Of a DNA stretch of 39,891 bases, positions 16,430 through 25,515 are shown piece after piece. Every line of letters starts with the position of its first letter. Within the stretch, counting starts at the first letter, position 1. The notes under the pieces are model-generated. The model had not been told where the DNA came from, searched no databases, and saw only the letters and a program-made list of their open reading frames with translations. The DNA is taken from NCBI GenBank assembly GCA_947631255.1, contig CANRKT010000033.1, forward strand, positions 1-39,891, in the 5' to 3' direction. The DNA comes from an uncultured Enterobacteriaceae bacterium (GTDB lineage: Bacteria; Pseudomonadota; Gammaproteobacteria; Enterobacterales; Enterobacteriaceae). A program made the position numbers and the translations under genes.

Positions 16430-17452
16430 TCACTCCCCCATACCAGCGACATTATCCTCAAGGCCGAATGGCGTAATAATTCCAGCTTCCAGCAACAAAG
16501 CTCGGCTCTGGTCAAAATTCTGCATCCCTGTTCGCTGCCCGGTTTGTAAGATACCCGGCAGCTGGCAAGTTTTACCTTCACGGATAATATGGCTGACAGC
16601 GGAAGTATTCAGCAACAGTTCATATAAGGCAACCCGCCCGCCCGTCTGGGTCGCCAGCAATTGTTGCGCCAGGATAGCCCGTAAGCAGCCCGCTAACTGG
16701 TAGCGGATCCACCCTTTCTCTGCCGCTGGAAAGATATTCACTATTCTGTCGATAGTCTGTACTGCATCACGGGCGTGAAGCGTCGCCAGTACCAAATGAC
16801 CCGTTTCTGCCGCCGTCAATGCCAGGCGGAGGGTCTCGCAGTCTCTTAACTCCCCCAGAACAATGACATCAGGATCCTGGCGAAGAGCCGCTTTTAACCC
16901 ACAGGCAAAACGACCAAAGTCTCGCCCGGCCTCACGCTGCTGGATAAGACATTTCTCTGATTGATGCAGATATTCAATCGGCTCTTCCAGCAACAAAATG
17001 TGCCCTTCTCGCTGCTGATTTAACTGGCCCACCATCGCAGCCAGCGAAGTGGACTTACCACTCCCGGTCGCGCCGCTGATTAAAATCAAACCGTCTGAAT
17101 ATTGTAACAATGGAAGCACTGCCGCAGGCATTGCCAATGCCTCGAGGGTCGGACATTGCCTGGGTAATAAGCGCAACGCCAGGGCGTAGCCTTGTTGCTG
17201 GCAAAATGCCTGCCCTCGCAATCTGATACCGCTATTCATGGTCCGGGAAAAGTCGACCTGACCTTCCTGCACAAGTTGCTCTTTTTGTGCCTCAGTAAAC
17301 CACTTATCAATAACGTCGGCAGGCAAAGGCGAGGCTTCCGGGCAAACTTCTAGCTTTCCCAGTCTGCGCCAGCGCATAGGTTGTCGCGGACACAGGTGTA
17401 GATCAGAGGCATTATGCTTTACACTATGGGACACAATTTCTTCGATATCCAT
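16430..17452 (-). CDS. yggR: YggR, PilT-like ATPase
   Basis: This 340-residue secretion/retraction ATPase is related to PilT. It has Walker A (SGATGSGKSTSLAAM), the Asp box around LLEEPIEYLHQ, Walker B (PDVIVLGELRD) and the His box ATGHLVLATLHARD. The start is the ATG of MDIEEIVSHSVKHNASDLHL, preceded by GAGAG and matching E. coli YggR; the longer frame upstream runs into yggS. Only 15 bp separate its start from that of the divergent yggS. No pilus genes are nearby, as in E. coli, so the partner system is unknown. Confidence 0.9.
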   Translation of the reverse strand: MDIEEIVSHSVKHNASDLHLCPRQPMRWRRLGKLEVCPEASPLPADVIDKWFTEAQKEQLVQEGQVDFSRTMNSGIRLRGQAFCQQQGYALALRLLPRQCPTLEALAMPAAVLPLLQYSDGLILISGATGSGKSTSLAAMVGQLNQQREGHILLLEEPIEYLHQSEKCLIQQREAGRDFGRFACGLKAALRQDPDVIVLGELRDCETLRLALTAAETGHLVLATLHARDAVQTIDRIVNIFPAAEKGWIRYQLAGCLRAILAQQLLATQTGGRVALYELLLNTSAVSHIIREGKTCQLPGILQTGQRTGMQNFDQSRALLLEAGIITPFGLEDNVAGMGE

Positions 17453-17467
17453 ATCACTCTCAACATC

Positions 17468-18172
17468 ATGACTGAAATAGCGCACAACCTGGCACAGATT
17501 CATCAGAAAATCGCAGCGGCTTCAGCACATTGCGAGCGAATCCCCGAAGACGTTACCTTGCTTGCGGTAAGTAAAACTAAACCTGTGCAGGCCATCTCAG
17601 AAGCCATTGATGCCGGACAGAAATGTTTTGGTGAAAACTATGTTCAGGAAGGGGTGGATAAAATTCATCACTTTACGGAACAAGGCATCACCGGTCTGGA
17701 ATGGCACTTTATCGGCCCCTTACAGTCCAATAAGAGCCGTATAGTTGCCGAAAATTTTGACTGGTGTCATACCGTAGACCGACTGCGTATTGCCACACGT
17801 TTAAATGAACAGCGTCCGGCTAATTTGCCGCCACTGAATGTCCTGATTCAGGTCAATATCAGTGATGAACAAAGTAAGTCAGGCATTCCGCTGGAAAAAC
17901 TGGATTCTCTTGCTGCTGAGATAAATCAGCTGCCCGGACTGAAACTCAGAGGGTTGATGGCTATACCGGCACCAGAACCTGACTATGAGCGCCAGCTTGC
18001 CGTTTGTCGTCAAATGGCCAGCGCTTATGAAACGCTTAAACATCGTTACCCGACAGTTGATACCTTATCCTTAGGCATGAGTGATGACATGGAAGCGGCT
18101 ATCGCCGCAGGATCAACTATGGTGCGTATTGGAACCGCCATTTTTGGCGCGCGAGATTATTCTGCTCGTTAA
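17468..18172 (+). CDS. yggS: YggS/PLPBP, PLP homeostasis protein
   Basis: This 234-residue PLP-binding TIM-barrel protein has exactly the E. coli length. The PLP lysine sits in LLAVSKTKPVQAI. Other family segments are FGENYVQEG, EWHFIGPLQSNK and SLGMSDDMEAAIAAGSTMVRIGTAIFG. It has no known enzyme activity and buffers pyridoxal phosphate. The start is the ATG at 17468 (MTEIAHNL), 15 bp from the divergent yggR start, so each promoter must lie inside the other gene. It heads the yggS-yggT-yggU-rdgB-hemW cluster. Confidence 0.96.
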   Translation: MTEIAHNLAQIHQKIAAASAHCERIPEDVTLLAVSKTKPVQAISEAIDAGQKCFGENYVQEGVDKIHHFTEQGITGLEWHFIGPLQSNKSRIVAENFDWCHTVDRLRIATRLNEQRPANLPPLNVLIQVNISDEQSKSGIPLEKLDSLAAEINQLPGLKLRGLMAIPAPEPDYERQLAVCRQMASAYETLKHRYPTVDTLSLGMSDDMEAAIAAGSTMVRIGTAIFGARDYSAR

Positions 18173-18196
18173 TTTTTATCATTATTGAGGAACACC

Positions 18197-18751
18197 ATGC
18201 TGACGTTGACTTTTCTGGTCAAAACCATAATTGAGTTGTACGTGATGGTACTGCTAATCCGTATCTGGATGCAGTGGTCACGCTGTGATTTTTATAATCC
18301 ATTCGCACAATTTGTGGTCAAAATTACACAGCCTATTGTGGGCCCACTGCGTAAAGTTATCCCTTCACTGGGTCCAATTGATACTTCCTCGTTACTGCTG
18401 GCCTTTATTCTGACCACACTGAAGTATCCCGTTCTGTTACTGATTCAAGTCGGGGTTTTATCACTCGACCCGATGAATCTGCTGGTCGGCGTGCTGTCAT
18501 TACTGAAGTCTGCGGGAACCATGGTCTTCTGGGTAATTATTGCTCGTTCTCTGATGAGCTGGATAAGCCAGGGTCGCAGCCCTATCGAGTATGTCCTAAT
18601 CCAGATGACTGAACCGATGATGGCCCCGATTCGCCGTATTTTACCCGCTATGGGCGGCATCGATTTTTCAGCGATGATTGTCATTCTGATTCTCTATGCA
18701 CTGAATTACTTAGGTATGGATCTCTTCCCGGGGCTTTGGTATTTACTGTGA
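18197..18751 (+). CDS. yggT: YggT family inner-membrane protein
   Basis: This 184-residue membrane protein has two YggT repeats. Each has a hydrophobic helix pair and the repeated motif [20 protein letters not shown] (first half) and [21 protein letters not shown] (second half). In other bacteria the family affects cell division, thylakoid or osmotic stress traits; in E. coli it aids K+ homeostasis. The ATG at 18197 follows TGAGG by 6 nt, so the frame reading 12 bp further upstream is rejected. Its stop overlaps the yggU start. Confidence 0.94.
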   Translation: MLTLTFLVKTIIELYVMVLLIRIWMQWSRCDFYNPFAQFVVKITQPIVGPLRKVIPSLGPIDTSSLLLAFILTTLKYPVLLLIQVGVLSLDPMNLLVGVLSLLKSAGTMVFWVIIARSLMSWISQGRSPIEYVLIQMTEPMMAPIRRILPAMGGIDFSAMIVILILYALNYLGMDLFPGLWYLL

Positions 18752-19047
18752 GTCCAGTAACCAGTACCCCTGATGGGTTACTATTACGGCTGTATATTCA
18801 GCCTAAAGCTTATCGGGATAGTCTGGTAGGGTTGCATGGCGACGAGTTAAAAGTCGCCATCACCGCCCCACCGGTTGACGGTAAAGCCAACAGCCATCTC
18901 ATCAAATTTTTAGCCAAACAGTTTCGGGTCACCAAAAATCAGGTGGTACTGGTGAAAGGTGAGACCAGCCGCCATAAGCAGATTAAAATTATCGACCCAC
19001 AGCAGATCCCGACAGACGTCGCGGCACTGACAGAACCTTTGGCATAA
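18748..19047 (+). CDS. yggU: YggU, DUF167 family protein
   Basis: This small 99-residue DUF167 protein has the conserved core [38 protein letters not shown]. coli YggU has 96 to 100 residues. I chose the GTG at 18748, which overlaps the yggT stop as GTGA and implies coupled translation; a TTG 12 bp upstream also gives an open frame. The family is widespread, including in eukaryotes, and has no known function. rdgB follows after 17 bp. Confidence 0.9.
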   Translation: MSPVTSTPDGLLLRLYIQPKAYRDSLVGLHGDELKVAITAPPVDGKANSHLIKFLAKQFRVTKNQVVLVKGETSRHKQIKIIDPQQIPTDVAALTEPLA

Positions 19048-19064
19048 TCACAGGGTAGCCCTCT

Positions 19065-19658
19065 ATGAAAAAAGTTGTTTTAGCGACCGGCAACGCCGGT
19101 AAAGTACGTGAACTAGCGGGTTTGCTGGCTGATTTTGGCCTCGATGTCGTCGCTCAAACCGAGTTAGGTGTCAGCTCAGCTGAAGAAACGGGTCTGACAT
19201 TTATTGAAAACGCTATTCTGAAAGCACGTCATGCGGCACAAGTCACTGGCTTACCCGCTATTGCTGATGATTCCGGTCTGGCCGTCAATGCCCTCGGTGG
19301 TGCTCCGGGGATCTACTCTGCACGTTATGCAGGGGAAGAGGCTTCAGATCAGAAAAACCTGGAAAAATTACTGATTGCGCTGAAAGATGTACCGGATACC
19401 GAACGCCAGGCACAGTTTCACTGTGTACTGGTCTATATGCGCCACGCCGAAGACCCGACACCATTAGTCTTCCACGGCTGTTGGGACGGTATCATCACTC
19501 GCACACCTGCCGGTGAGGGTGGTTTTGGTTATGATCCTATTTTCTATATTCCTGGCGAAGGCAAAACAGCCTCACAACTCACACGTGAAGAAAAAAGTGC
19601 CATTTCCCACCGAGGACAAGCTCTGAAACTACTACTGGAAGCCATGCGTAATGGCTAA
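19065..19658 (+). CDS. rdgB: RdgB, dITP/XTP pyrophosphatase
   Basis: This 197-residue Ham1/RdgB enzyme has exactly the E. coli length. Motifs are [12 protein letters not shown] at the N terminus, [24 protein letters not shown] (metal and base site) and [12 protein letters not shown]. It hydrolyses dITP, ITP and XTP to monophosphates, keeping deaminated purines out of DNA. It overlaps hemW by 8 bp. Its neighbours yggS-yggU and hemW are the same as in E. coli, so the cluster is an intact operon. Confidence 0.97.
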   Translation: MKKVVLATGNAGKVRELAGLLADFGLDVVAQTELGVSSAEETGLTFIENAILKARHAAQVTGLPAIADDSGLAVNALGGAPGIYSARYAGEEASDQKNLEKLLIALKDVPDTERQAQFHCVLVYMRHAEDPTPLVFHGCWDGIITRTPAGEGGFGYDPIFYIPGEGKTASQLTREEKSAISHRGQALKLLLEAMRNG

Positions 19659-20787
19659 TTTCCCCCCTCTCAGCCTGTATATTCACATTCCCTGGTGCGT
19701 ACAAAAGTGCCCCTACTGTGATTTTAATTCCCACGCCCTGAAAGGCGAGGTGCCACACGATGACTATGTCAGCCACTTATTGAATGATTTAACTCTCGAC
19801 GTTCCTTTAGCCCAAGGACGCGAGATTAAAACTATTTTTATCGGCGGCGGTACCCCAAGCCTGTTGTCCAGCGAAGCGATGCAAAATCTGCTTGATGGCG
19901 TTCGTGAGCGTCTGGTGCTGGCGGCTGATGCGGAAATAACCATGGAAGCGAACCCCGGTACCGTAGAGGCTGACCGCTTTGTTGGTTATCAGAAAGCGGG
20001 GATCAACCGTATCTCTATTGGGGTACAAAGCTTCAGTGAATCTAAACTTAAGCGCTTAGGGCGTATCCACGACTCCAGCGAAGCAAAACGCTCGGCGCAT
20101 CTGGCTGCGGGTCTGGGGCTACGTAGCTTCAACCTCGATTTAATGCATGGCCTGCCGGACCAGACACTGGAAGAGGCGCTGGATGATTTACGACAGGCAA
20201 TTGCCCTAAATCCACCCCATTTATCCTGGTATCAGCTGACGATTGAACCTAACACGATGTTTGGATCGCGTCCGCCAGTACTGCCGGATGATGACGCTTT
20301 ATGGGATATTTTTGAGCAAGGAGATAAGCTGCTGACAGCCGCTGGTTATCAGCAGTATGAGACCTCAGCCTATGCAAAACCGGGCTATAAATGTGAGCAT
20401 AACCTGAATTACTGGCGCTTCGGGGATTACTTAGGTATTGGTTGCGGTGCACACGGCAAAATCACCTTCCCGGACGGCCGTATCCTGCGTACCGAAAAAA
20501 CGCGTCATCCACGCGGGTATATGACCGGTCAATATCTGCATCGCCAGCACGATGTAGAGCAAAAAGAGAAACCCTTTGAATTCTTTATGAACCGCTTGCG
20601 CCTACTGGAAGCAGCACCTCGTGAGGAATTCGCCCGTTATACCGGGTTAGATGAGCAGAGGATTCGACCACAATTAGCCGAAGCTTTAAAGCGAGGCTAT
20701 CTGACCGAAACCGAGACTCACTGGCAGATTACCGAAAAGGGTAAGCTATTTTTAAATTCGCTGCTTGAGCTATTTTTAGCAGAATAA
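19651..20787 (+). CDS. hemW: HemW, radical-SAM heme chaperone
   Basis: This 378-residue radical-SAM protein has the cluster motif CVQKCPYC (CX3CX2C) near residue 16, the glycine-rich [10 protein letters not shown], and RISIGVQSF in the barrel. HemW resembles coproporphyrinogen III dehydrogenase HemN but binds heme and acts as chaperone for respiratory enzymes. Length and sequence match E. coli YggW/HemW. The ATG lies inside the last codons of rdgB. A symmetrical hairpin follows the stop. Confidence 0.96.
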   Translation: MANFPPLSLYIHIPWCVQKCPYCDFNSHALKGEVPHDDYVSHLLNDLTLDVPLAQGREIKTIFIGGGTPSLLSSEAMQNLLDGVRERLVLAADAEITMEANPGTVEADRFVGYQKAGINRISIGVQSFSESKLKRLGRIHDSSEAKRSAHLAAGLGLRSFNLDLMHGLPDQTLEEALDDLRQAIALNPPHLSWYQLTIEPNTMFGSRPPVLPDDDALWDIFEQGDKLLTAAGYQQYETSAYAKPGYKCEHNLNYWRFGDYLGIGCGAHGKITFPDGRILRTEKTRHPRGYMTGQYLHRQHDVEQKEKPFEFFMNRLRLLEAAPREEFARYTGLDEQRIRPQLAEALKRGYLTETETHWQITEKGKLFLNSLLELFLAE

Positions 20788-20794
20788 CAACGAC

Positions 20795-20818
20795 GGTGGA
20801 CTGGCCTGCCAGTCCACC
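20795..20818. terminator. Hairpin between convergent hemW and yggN
   Basis: GGTGGACTGG / CCAGTCCACC form a perfect 10-bp stem with the tetraloop CCTG, 7 bp after the hemW stop and just before the yggN stop. It probably serves both genes; there is no T-run. Confidence 0.75.
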
Positions 20819-20823
20819 ATGGG

Positions 20824-21540
20824 TTATTTCAGCGTGCTGACCAGAGCCTTGCGCTGCTCTTCCAGCGAGACCACTTTATTACAGACATCACGACCGAACA
20901 GCTGGAAGTCAGCTTCCTGGCTCTTCCATTCGGATTGAACAGCCGTTTGCAAACCGCCGAGGTTACCCAGTATGTTTTGCAGTGGGTTCCCGCCGCCGCC
21001 CAGTACCGCTTTTGCGCCCATCTCATTAATGCTGTCCTGAACGATAGCGCCCATCGCCTGATTCACCAGCTGCTGCCCCTGGCTGCGAACCTGATTAATG
21101 GCTTGATAATGAAAAGTCAGGCCATCTGGGCGACGTTCAATAATACGGTTCATCTGCTCTTTCAGCTGACTATCAAGCTTAGTCAAACGTCCACGCATAT
21201 TACTGCTCTCACCCACTTCTTTCGCAATGATGCGATCCAGTGCGATACGTCCTTTATCAACTCGCTGACGCGCTCCATTATCAATCCACGGTAAATCAGT
21301 GCGCAGAGCTTGCTGGTAATTAACCGCCTGCTGGCGCTGAGCCGCATTCAGTGATTTCGCAACGCCGTTAAATTGGACATTACCATCTGGAGCAATTACA
21401 AGATCACCGTTCTGCCCCACCACCTGGACCGACTGTGGGGTGATAACAACGTCATCTTGTGGATCCACAGAACACTGATAATTGGCCTGAGCCGAGGCTG
21501 CTGTCACCAGCAATATGCCTAAAAGAGCCTGACGAAACAT
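20824..21540 (-). CDS. yggN: YggN, DUF2884 periplasmic protein
   Basis: This 238-residue exported protein has a signal peptide of about 20 residues (MFRQALLGILLVTAASAQA) and starts mature as NYQCSVDPQDDVVITPQ. The DUF2884 body contains SLNAAQRQQAVNYQQALR and GAKAVLGGGGNPLQNILG, and matches E. coli YggN. Function is unknown. The start is the ATG at 21540, just after AGGAG; the longer frame (MHTPAYSGEA...) would spoil the signal peptide. It is monocistronic, facing hemW. Confidence 0.92.
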   Translation of the reverse strand: MFRQALLGILLVTAASAQANYQCSVDPQDDVVITPQSVQVVGQNGDLVIAPDGNVQFNGVAKSLNAAQRQQAVNYQQALRTDLPWIDNGARQRVDKGRIALDRIIAKEVGESSNMRGRLTKLDSQLKEQMNRIIERRPDGLTFHYQAINQVRSQGQQLVNQAMGAIVQDSINEMGAKAVLGGGGNPLQNILGNLGGLQTAVQSEWKSQEADFQLFGRDVCNKVVSLEEQRKALVSTLK

Positions 21541-21644
21541 AGCTTCTCCTGAATATGCAGGTGTGTGCACTATCCTGAAACCGCGCCTGAGAATATAAAA
21601 ACAATACGCAGAATCAATCCATTAAGTTTTAACACTTCAATGCA

Positions 21645-21673
21645 AAGAGGGAAAAACACTGTTTTTCCCTCTT
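21645..21673. terminator. Terminator hairpin after yggL
   Basis: AAGAGGGAAAAAC (21645-21657) pairs perfectly with GTTTTTCCCTCTT (21661-21673), giving a 13-bp stem with a 3-nt loop. It lies 33 bp past the end of yggL, and T-rich sequence (GGTTTTT) also follows on the + strand. Confidence 0.75.
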
Positions 21674-21705
21674 GGTTTTTACTTTGTTGTCACCCTTAGG
21701 GTAAC

Positions 21706-22032
21706 TTAATCCCACCAGACGTCGAACAAGTCACTGGTGCGGACATTAGTCAGCTTACGTGCTTCCAGCCAGTCACGGATCTGTGCCTGATGTTCAGGAG
21801 TACATTTTCCGATATCTTCCGTGCAAACCAGTCCTTCCCACGCCAGATAGCCACTGCCATCAAAAGCCAGTTTATTCGGAGCAATCACTTCTGCAATCAA
21901 AGCATCGACTGTCTGATCAATCTGTTCTTCGGACGAGCCTTCAGGGAAACTCCAGGCAACTGAAAAGCCAATCTCCTGGAACTCGTCGATATGCATTTTT
22001 TTACGCAAACGACGGCTGCGGTTTTTTGCCAT
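21706..22032 (-). CDS. yggL: YggL, DUF469 family protein
   Basis: This 108-residue protein starts [27 protein letters not shown] and ends TSDLFDVWWD, nearly identical to E. coli YggL. E. coli YggL has been found associated with ribosomes (50S assembly), and the basic N terminus fits that. Its ATG overlaps the trmB stop (TAATG), so the two genes are translationally coupled, as elsewhere in the order. Confidence 0.95.
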   Translation of the reverse strand: MAKNRSRRLRKKMHIDEFQEIGFSVAWSFPEGSSEEQIDQTVDALIAEVIAPNKLAFDGSGYLAWEGLVCTEDIGKCTPEHQAQIRDWLEARKLTNVRTSDLFDVWWD

Positions 22033-22751
22033 TACTTTACCCTCTCAAACATTAAGTCCCATACACCGTGGCCAAGACGATGGCCACGTTGCTCAAATTT
22101 AGTGACTGGACGTGAGTCCGGACGCGGCACGTAATCATTGCTCGGAGACTGGTTCTGGTAACCGTCCAACCCTGACATTACTTCGAGCATATGTTCCGCG
22201 TAAGGTTCCCAGTCAGTTGCCATATGGAATACGCCGCCGAGTTTCAGTTTACTTTTTACCAGTTCAGCAAAAGGTGCCTGCACGATACGACGTTTATTAT
22301 GACGTGCTTTATGCCACGGATCCGGGAAGAATAACTGCACCATCGTCAGGGAGTTATCAGGGATCATCTGTTCCAGGACTTCAACCGCATCGTGGCACAT
22401 CACCTTCAGATTATTGACATCCATCTCTTTTGCCAAGCTCAGACAAGCGCCGACGCCCGGTAAATGAACTTCAATACCCAGATAGTTATGGCGAGGATTG
22501 GTATTCGCCATCGTCACTAACGAGGCCCCCATACCAAAACCAATTTCCAGGGTAACCGGCTCTTCGTTATTAAACAGTGAAGAGAAATCGAGCGGTTGCG
22601 CCTGATATTCGACGCCCATCACCGGCCAGTAGTTATCCAGCGCCAGCTGCTGGCCTTTGGTCAGACGGCCTTGACGGCGAACAAAGCTACGAATGCGACG
22701 TAACGCGCGACCTTCTTCATTAAATTCCGGTGAAATGACGTCATTCTTCAT
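22032..22751 (-). CDS. trmB: TrmB, tRNA (guanine-N7-)-methyltransferase
   Basis: This 239-residue class I SAM methyltransferase has the SAM-binding segment [16 protein letters not shown], the acidic [12 protein letters not shown] and the family signature [18 protein letters not shown]. It makes m7G46 in the variable loop of tRNAs. Length equals that of E. coli TrmB. The gene is divergent from mutY across a 229-bp gap that contains promoters for both but no other gene that I can see. Confidence 0.97.
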   Translation of the reverse strand: MKNDVISPEFNEEGRALRRIRSFVRRQGRLTKGQQLALDNYWPVMGVEYQAQPLDFSSLFNNEEPVTLEIGFGMGASLVTMANTNPRHNYLGIEVHLPGVGACLSLAKEMDVNNLKVMCHDAVEVLEQMIPDNSLTMVQLFFPDPWHKARHNKRRIVQAPFAELVKSKLKLGGVFHMATDWEPYAEHMLEVMSGLDGYQNQSPSNDYVPRPDSRPVTKFEQRGHRLGHGVWDLMFERVK

Positions 22752-22980
22752 GATTAATTAGTACTTCGGCTGAGATAGGAGAAAACAGGCATTATCCAAA
22801 GTTAAAGACGAGAAGCAAGCAACTCCTCTGACAAAAACTGGAGCCGTTTAGTGTACCGCTATCGACTCAGTAAATACTAGCCTATTCCGGCATTCCTCGC
22901 AGAGGGAAAGTTCCGGTTTACAGCTGTGACACTCTGTGCTGGAATCTGCATCCTGATCCACCCTTTGCGGATACCTCGCG

Positions 22981-24039
22981 TTGACTTTACAAGCTGCTCA
23001 ATTTTCCCGACAAGTACTCGACTGGTATGATAAATACGGGCGTAAAACCCTGCCATGGCAACAAGAAAAAACAGCTTATAAAGTCTGGCTATCGGAAGTG
23101 ATGCTGCAACAAACACAGGTTGCAACGGTTATTCCCTATTTCGAACGTTTTATGGCGCGTTTTCCAACGGTTACCAGCCTTGCTCAGGCTCCCCAGGATG
23201 AAGTTTTACACCTCTGGACGGGGCTAGGCTATTACGCCCGTGCGCGGAATCTTCATAAAGCAGCACAAAAAATTGTCGATGTGCATGGTGGCGTCTTTCC
23301 AGAAACCTTTGACGAAGTCGCTGCCCTGCCTGGTGTCGGGCGGTCAACGGCGGGAGCAGTACTGTCACTGGCCTTAGGGAAACATTTCCCGATTCTGGAT
23401 GGTAATGTTAAGCGTGTTCTGGCTCGCTGCTATGCCGTCAATGGCTGGCCCGGGAAAAAGGACGTAGAAAAACGTCTCTGGGATATCAGCGAACAGGTTA
23501 CTCCCGCTCAAGGCGTCAGCCAGTTTAATCAGGCTATGATGGATCTTGGGGCGCTGGTTTGCACCCGTTCAAAACCCAAATGTACCCTCTGCCCGCTGCA
23601 TAATGGCTGTGCTGCCTATGCAACTGAAAGCTGGGCCAGCTATCCGGGTAAAAAACCGAAGGTCACGCTCCCGCAACGTACTGGTTATATGCTGATGATG
23701 CAGGAAGGTAACGAGGTATTTCTGGCAAAGCGTCCTCCCGTCGGGTTATGGGGTGGATTATTTTGCTTTCCGCAGTTTTCAACCTTACCTGAACTGCATC
23801 GCTGGTTAGCACAGCGTGGCTTGCCTGCTGAACAGATAAAGCAGCTAACCGCTTTTCGTCATACTTTTAGCCATTTCCATCTGGATATCGTTCCAATGTG
23901 GCTTTCGGTGTCCTTGTCAGGCGGCTGCATGGATGAAGAGTCCGGTCTCTGGTATAACTTGTCCCAGCCTCCCTCTGTTGGACTGGCGGCTCCAGTGGAA
24001 CGCTTACTACAACAACTACATGCCGATCCGGTGTTATAA
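22981..24039 (+). CDS. mutY: MutY, adenine DNA glycosylase
   Basis: This 352-residue base-excision repair enzyme removes A opposite 8-oxoG. It has the catalytic Glu in [15 protein letters not shown], the helix-hairpin-helix [12 protein letters not shown], the Asp in ILDGNVKR and the 4Fe-4S ligands C-X6-C-X2-C-X5-C ([17 protein letters not shown]). The C-terminal domain is the MutT-like 8-oxoG recognition part. No ATG fits: alignment with E. coli (MQASQFSAQV) places the start at TTG 22981, giving [11 protein letters not shown], with a poor ribosome site. Its Fe-S partner gene yggX follows after 31 bp. Confidence 0.95.
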   Translation: MTLQAAQFSRQVLDWYDKYGRKTLPWQQEKTAYKVWLSEVMLQQTQVATVIPYFERFMARFPTVTSLAQAPQDEVLHLWTGLGYYARARNLHKAAQKIVDVHGGVFPETFDEVAALPGVGRSTAGAVLSLALGKHFPILDGNVKRVLARCYAVNGWPGKKDVEKRLWDISEQVTPAQGVSQFNQAMMDLGALVCTRSKPKCTLCPLHNGCAAYATESWASYPGKKPKVTLPQRTGYMLMMQEGNEVFLAKRPPVGLWGGLFCFPQFSTLPELHRWLAQRGLPAEQIKQLTAFRHTFSHFHLDIVPMWLSVSLSGGCMDEESGLWYNLSQPPSVGLAAPVERLLQQLHADPVL

Positions 24040-24070
24040 AATACCGGACGAAAGCAAAAAGGAAACAACC

Positions 24071-24346
24071 ATGAGCAGAACTATTTTTTGTACTTACTTA
24101 CAGCAAGATGCTGAAGGCCAGGATTTCCAGCTTTATCCTGGAGAACTGGGCAAACGTATTTTTAATGAGATTTCTAAAGAAGCCTGGAAACAATGGCAAA
24201 CAAAACAAACAATGCTCATTAATGAAAAAAAGATGAATATGATGAATCCAGAGCATCGTAAGATACTGGAAACTGAAATGGTGAACTTCCTGTTTGAAGG
24301 CAAAGAGGTGCATATCGAAGGCTATACTCCGCCAGAAAAACAGTAA
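24071..24346 (+). CDS. yggX: YggX, Fe(II)-trafficking / Fe-S protection protein
   Basis: This 91-residue protein, [16 protein letters not shown]..., matches E. coli YggX. It is a small cytoplasmic protein that protects Fe-S clusters from oxidation and is under SoxRS control in E. coli; Cys7 is conserved. The ATG follows AAAGGAAA. The gene lies between mutY and mltC in one direction, as in E. coli, forming a mutY-yggX-mltC operon. Confidence 0.96.
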   Translation: MSRTIFCTYLQQDAEGQDFQLYPGELGKRIFNEISKEAWKQWQTKQTMLINEKKMNMMNPEHRKILETEMVNFLFEGKEVHIEGYTPPEKQ

Positions 24347-24388
24347 CCATCGCGACTTTTTGGCTACCACAACAGCATAAATGGAATA

Positions 24389-25468
24389 ATGAAAAAATTT
24401 CTCGCGCTGGCTTTTATAGCCCCCTTGCTTATCTCTTGCTCCAGTAATAAAGAGGATAGCGCGGACACCTTGACTTATCAGAAGGATACCAACGGATTCG
24501 ATATTTTGATGGGGCAGTTTGCCAACAATATCGAGAATATCTGGGGGATGAAAGAAGTTCTGATTGCAGGCCCGAAAGACTACGTCAAATATACCGACAG
24601 CTATCTGACCCGTAGCCATATTAACTTTGATACGGGTACCATTACGGTGGAAACGATAGCAGGCACTAACCCTACCGGGCATCTCCGCCAGGCTATTATC
24701 ATGACGTTATTAATGGGCGACGATCCGGGTTCTATCGATCTCTATTCTGATGCCAATGATGTGGTTATCTCAAAAGAGCCGTTCTTGTACGGCCAGGTTG
24801 TGGATAACACCGGACAGTCTATCCGCTGGCAAGGCCGCGCAGAGAAATTTGCTGATCACCTGTTACAACAGCGTCTGCAGAAACGCAGTACCGGATTAAA
24901 AATCGTCCATAGCGTGACGATTAATCTGGTTCCCAACCACCTGGATAAACGTGCGCATAAGTATATTGGAATGGTGCGTAAAGCATCGCAAAAATACGGT
25001 ATTGATGAGTCACTGATCCTGGCGATTATGCAGACCGAATCCAGTTTTAACCCTTATGCCGTCAGCCATGCTGATGCACTGGGCCTGATGCAAGTTGTCC
25101 AGCATAGCGCCGGAGTCGATGTCTTTAGATCTCAGGGGAAATCAGGTAAGCCAAGTCGTAGCTATTTATTTGATCCTGAAAGTAATATTGATGCAGGAAC
25201 GGCTTATCTGGCGATTTTGCATAATAGCTATCTGGGACAGATAACCCATCCGACCTCACGTCGCTACGCAGTCATTACTGCCTACAATGGCGGAGCCGGC
25301 AGCGTACTTCGGGTCTTCTCGAGTGATAAAGACCGCGCCTTTAGCATGATCAACAGTATGGAGCCCGGTGACGTCTACCAAACGCTGACCACCCGTCACC
25401 CTGCTGCTGAATCACGTCGCTACCTGTACAAAGTGAACACGGCACATAAGAGTTATCGTCGTCACTGA
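24389..25468 (+). CDS. mltC: MltC, membrane-bound lytic murein transglycosylase C
   Basis: This 359-residue outer-membrane lipoprotein has lipobox LLISC with C17 as the lipidated residue. The C-terminal SLT domain has the catalytic Glu in [11 protein letters not shown] followed by the family motifs ALGLMQV and AYNGGAG. It cleaves peptidoglycan glycan strands to 1,6-anhydro products. Length matches E. coli MltC. In E. coli nupG separates mltC from speC; here mltC directly faces speC, so nupG is absent. Confidence 0.96.
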   Translation: MKKFLALAFIAPLLISCSSNKEDSADTLTYQKDTNGFDILMGQFANNIENIWGMKEVLIAGPKDYVKYTDSYLTRSHINFDTGTITVETIAGTNPTGHLRQAIIMTLLMGDDPGSIDLYSDANDVVISKEPFLYGQVVDNTGQSIRWQGRAEKFADHLLQQRLQKRSTGLKIVHSVTINLVPNHLDKRAHKYIGMVRKASQKYGIDESLILAIMQTESSFNPYAVSHADALGLMQVVQHSAGVDVFRSQGKSGKPSRSYLFDPESNIDAGTAYLAILHNSYLGQITHPTSRRYAVITAYNGGAGSVLRVFSSDKDRAFSMINSMEPGDVYQTLTTRHPAAESRRYLYKVNTAHKSYRRH

Positions 25469-25476
25469 TCCTGTAT

Positions 25477-25504
25477 GCCCTCGTCTGAGTGACCAGATGA
25501 GGGC
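25477..25504. terminator. Hairpin between convergent mltC and speC
   Basis: GCCCTCGTCTG (25477-25487) pairs with CAGATGAGGGC (25494-25504) with a single G-T wobble, forming an 11-bp stem with a 6-nt loop. It lies 9 bp after the mltC stop and probably terminates both convergent genes. Confidence 0.75.
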
Positions 25505-25515
25505 AGCAGGCAGGC

